Shown here one piece after another: positions 5,722 to 6,442 of a stretch of 6,442 nt of DNA (positions are counted from its first letter, which is position 1; each line of letters opens with the position of its first letter). The notes beneath the pieces were generated by a model. The model did no database searches. It was given only the letters and a program-made list of their open reading frames with translations, and was not told where the DNA came from. Source of the DNA: an uncultured beta proteobacterium (GTDB lineage Bacteria; Pseudomonadota; Gammaproteobacteria; Burkholderiales; Burkholderiaceae_C). A program made the translations under genes and the position numbers. The stretch lies in contig CAILKA010000075.1 in NCBI GenBank assembly GCA_903834645.1, positions 1 through 6,442 of the forward strand, given 5' to 3'.

Positions 5722-5726
5722 CTGAA

Positions 5727-6442
5727 ATGGCCTCGTCTCTCGAAGTCTCGCCGGATGCCCTCGAAAAGGCCCTGCTGCCCACCTCAGCGGGCGCGACGGA
5801 TGCCGAGGGCGGCACCCTCGCCCGCGCCCTGGCGGCCGGCCGGTTCCGGCTGCAGTTCCAGCCCCAGGTGGACATGACCGACGGCCGGGTGATCGGCGTG
5901 GAGGCGCTGCTGCGCTGGCGTGAACCGGGCCGCGGCGAGGTGCCGCCGGCCGAGTTCATCCCCGTGGCTGAGTCCAGCGGGTTCATCGTCGAACTCGGGC
6001 GCTGGGTGCTCGACCGCGCCCTCGCGCAGGCCGCCGAGTGGAACCGTTCGGGCCTGGAGCTGCCGATGGCGGTCAACGTCTCGGCCCTGGAGCTGCGGGA
6101 GGCGTGCTTCGCCGAGGAAGTGGCACGAGCCCTTGCGCGGCACGCGGTGGCGCCGCAGCAGCTCGAGCTCGAGCTCACCGAGTCGCGCGCCCTCGAGGAG
6201 GACCCGGTGGTGCGCGCCAACCTCGAGAGCCTGGGCGCGCAGGGCGTACGCCTGGCCGTGGACGACTTCGGCAGCGGGTACTGCGGGCTGCTCCTGCTGC
6301 GCCGCTTCCCGATGCAACGCCTCAAGCTCGACCGCAGCTTCGTGCAGAACCTGCCCCACAGCCGCACCGATGCCGAACTCCTTCAAGCAGCGCTACGCAT
6401 CGCCCAGGCCGTGGGTGCGGAACTGCTGGTCGAGGGCGTGGA
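5727..6442 (+). CDS. EAL-domain cyclic-di-GMP phosphodiesterase, 5' part (runs off the right edge)
   Basis: Predicted to cleave the second messenger c-di-GMP to linear pGpG. The window contains 238 codons, open to the last base. After about 37 non-conserved residues the EAL domain starts at RFRLQFQPQVDM. Catalytic motifs are present: EALLRW (E59), the PAEFIPVAESSGFI helix (74-87), N117 in VNVS, ELELTES (147-153), DDFGSG (D179, D180), LKLDRSF (K200) and the beginning of LLVEGV(E) at the edge. All expected metal and catalytic residues within view are intact, so an active enzyme is likely. The usual SSL after the DDFG loop is CGL (186-188). There is no N-terminal sensor, GGDEF or membrane segment, so any partner domain must be C-terminal and outside the window. 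The gene lies 126 bp after the sigma gene, in the same frame. Confidence 0.9.
   Translation, partial: MASSLEVSPDALEKALLPTSAGATDAEGGTLARALAAGRFRLQFQPQVDMTDGRVIGVEALLRWREPGRGEVPPAEFIPVAESSGFIVELGRWVLDRALAQAAEWNRSGLELPMAVNVSALELREACFAEEVARALARHAVAPQQLELELTESRALEEDPVVRANLESLGAQGVRLAVDDFGSGYCGLLLLRRFPMQRLKLDRSFVQNLPHSRTDAELLQAALRIAQAVGAELLVEGV

Noticed and set aside
5649..5726. ATG at 5649 as the start of the EAL protein
   Set aside because: It is in frame and not excluded, but it lacks a Shine-Dalgarno and would translate through the hairpin; the ATG at 5727 has a good GGAG.
5601..5726. c-di-GMP riboswitch in the EAL leader
   Set aside because: The gene's role made this worth looking for, but apart from the single hairpin I could not find the conserved paired helices and tetraloop arrangement of a GEMM element.
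1..6442. CRISPR arrays, tRNA/rRNA genes, insertion sequences or phage genes
   Set aside because: No regularly spaced repeats, cloverleaf sequences, transposase motifs or terminal inverted repeats with target duplications were seen on either strand.

Overview
The window is GC-rich, densely packed chromosomal DNA that looks like a betaproteobacterium of the order Burkholderiales, possibly near the Rubrivivax/Leptothrix/Ideonella group. That placement rests on gene content and style: a divergent roxA-like/slyD-like pair, a coaBC-dut cluster, strong G/C third-position bias and very short intergenic gaps. It is inference and was not checked against a database. I see no insertion sequence, phage gene, CRISPR array, tRNA or rRNA.

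Layout. Positions 1-140 hold no gene, but they carry a likely minus-strand promoter firing off the left edge, overlapped by a 7-bp-arm inverted repeat. Positions 141-1743 (minus) hold a ribosomal-oxygenase-type cupin gene (RoxA/YcfD family) and, overlapping its end by 14 bp, a small protein of unknown function. Only 35 bp away, 1779-2300 (plus) encodes a SlyD-like FKBP prolyl isomerase. It converges across a 48-bp, hairpin-rich gap with a minus-strand cluster read in the order UPF0149/SEC-C protein (4940-4128), coaBC (4103-2874), dut (2798-2349). A 105-bp divergent gap then leads to a plus-strand ECF sigma factor (5046-5600) and, after 126 bp, the first 238 codons of an EAL-domain c-di-GMP phosphodiesterase that runs off the right edge.

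How the genes fit together. RoxA-type hydroxylation of ribosomal protein L16 and SlyD-type proline isomerisation both concern ribosomes and new proteins. CoaBC makes 4'-phosphopantetheine for coenzyme A, and Dut removes dUTP and supplies dUMP for thymidylate synthesis. These are housekeeping functions. The sigma factor/EAL pair is the only clearly regulatory part and the likeliest place for something new: the two genes share a reading frame separated by a single TAG, and the EAL leader has a perfect 8-bp hairpin just before its ribosome-binding site.

A pattern runs through the window. Five start codons (roxA, slyD-like, coaBC, UPF0149, sigma factor) have no Shine-Dalgarno sequence but have a -10-like hexamer 5-8 bases upstream, as expected for leaderless mRNAs. 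Two genes likely to be translated from longer RNAs (the small protein after roxA and the EAL gene) have clear Shine-Dalgarno sequences. Apart from this, the window reads as ordinary core genome, and I do not see an obvious new defence, mobile or biosynthetic system.
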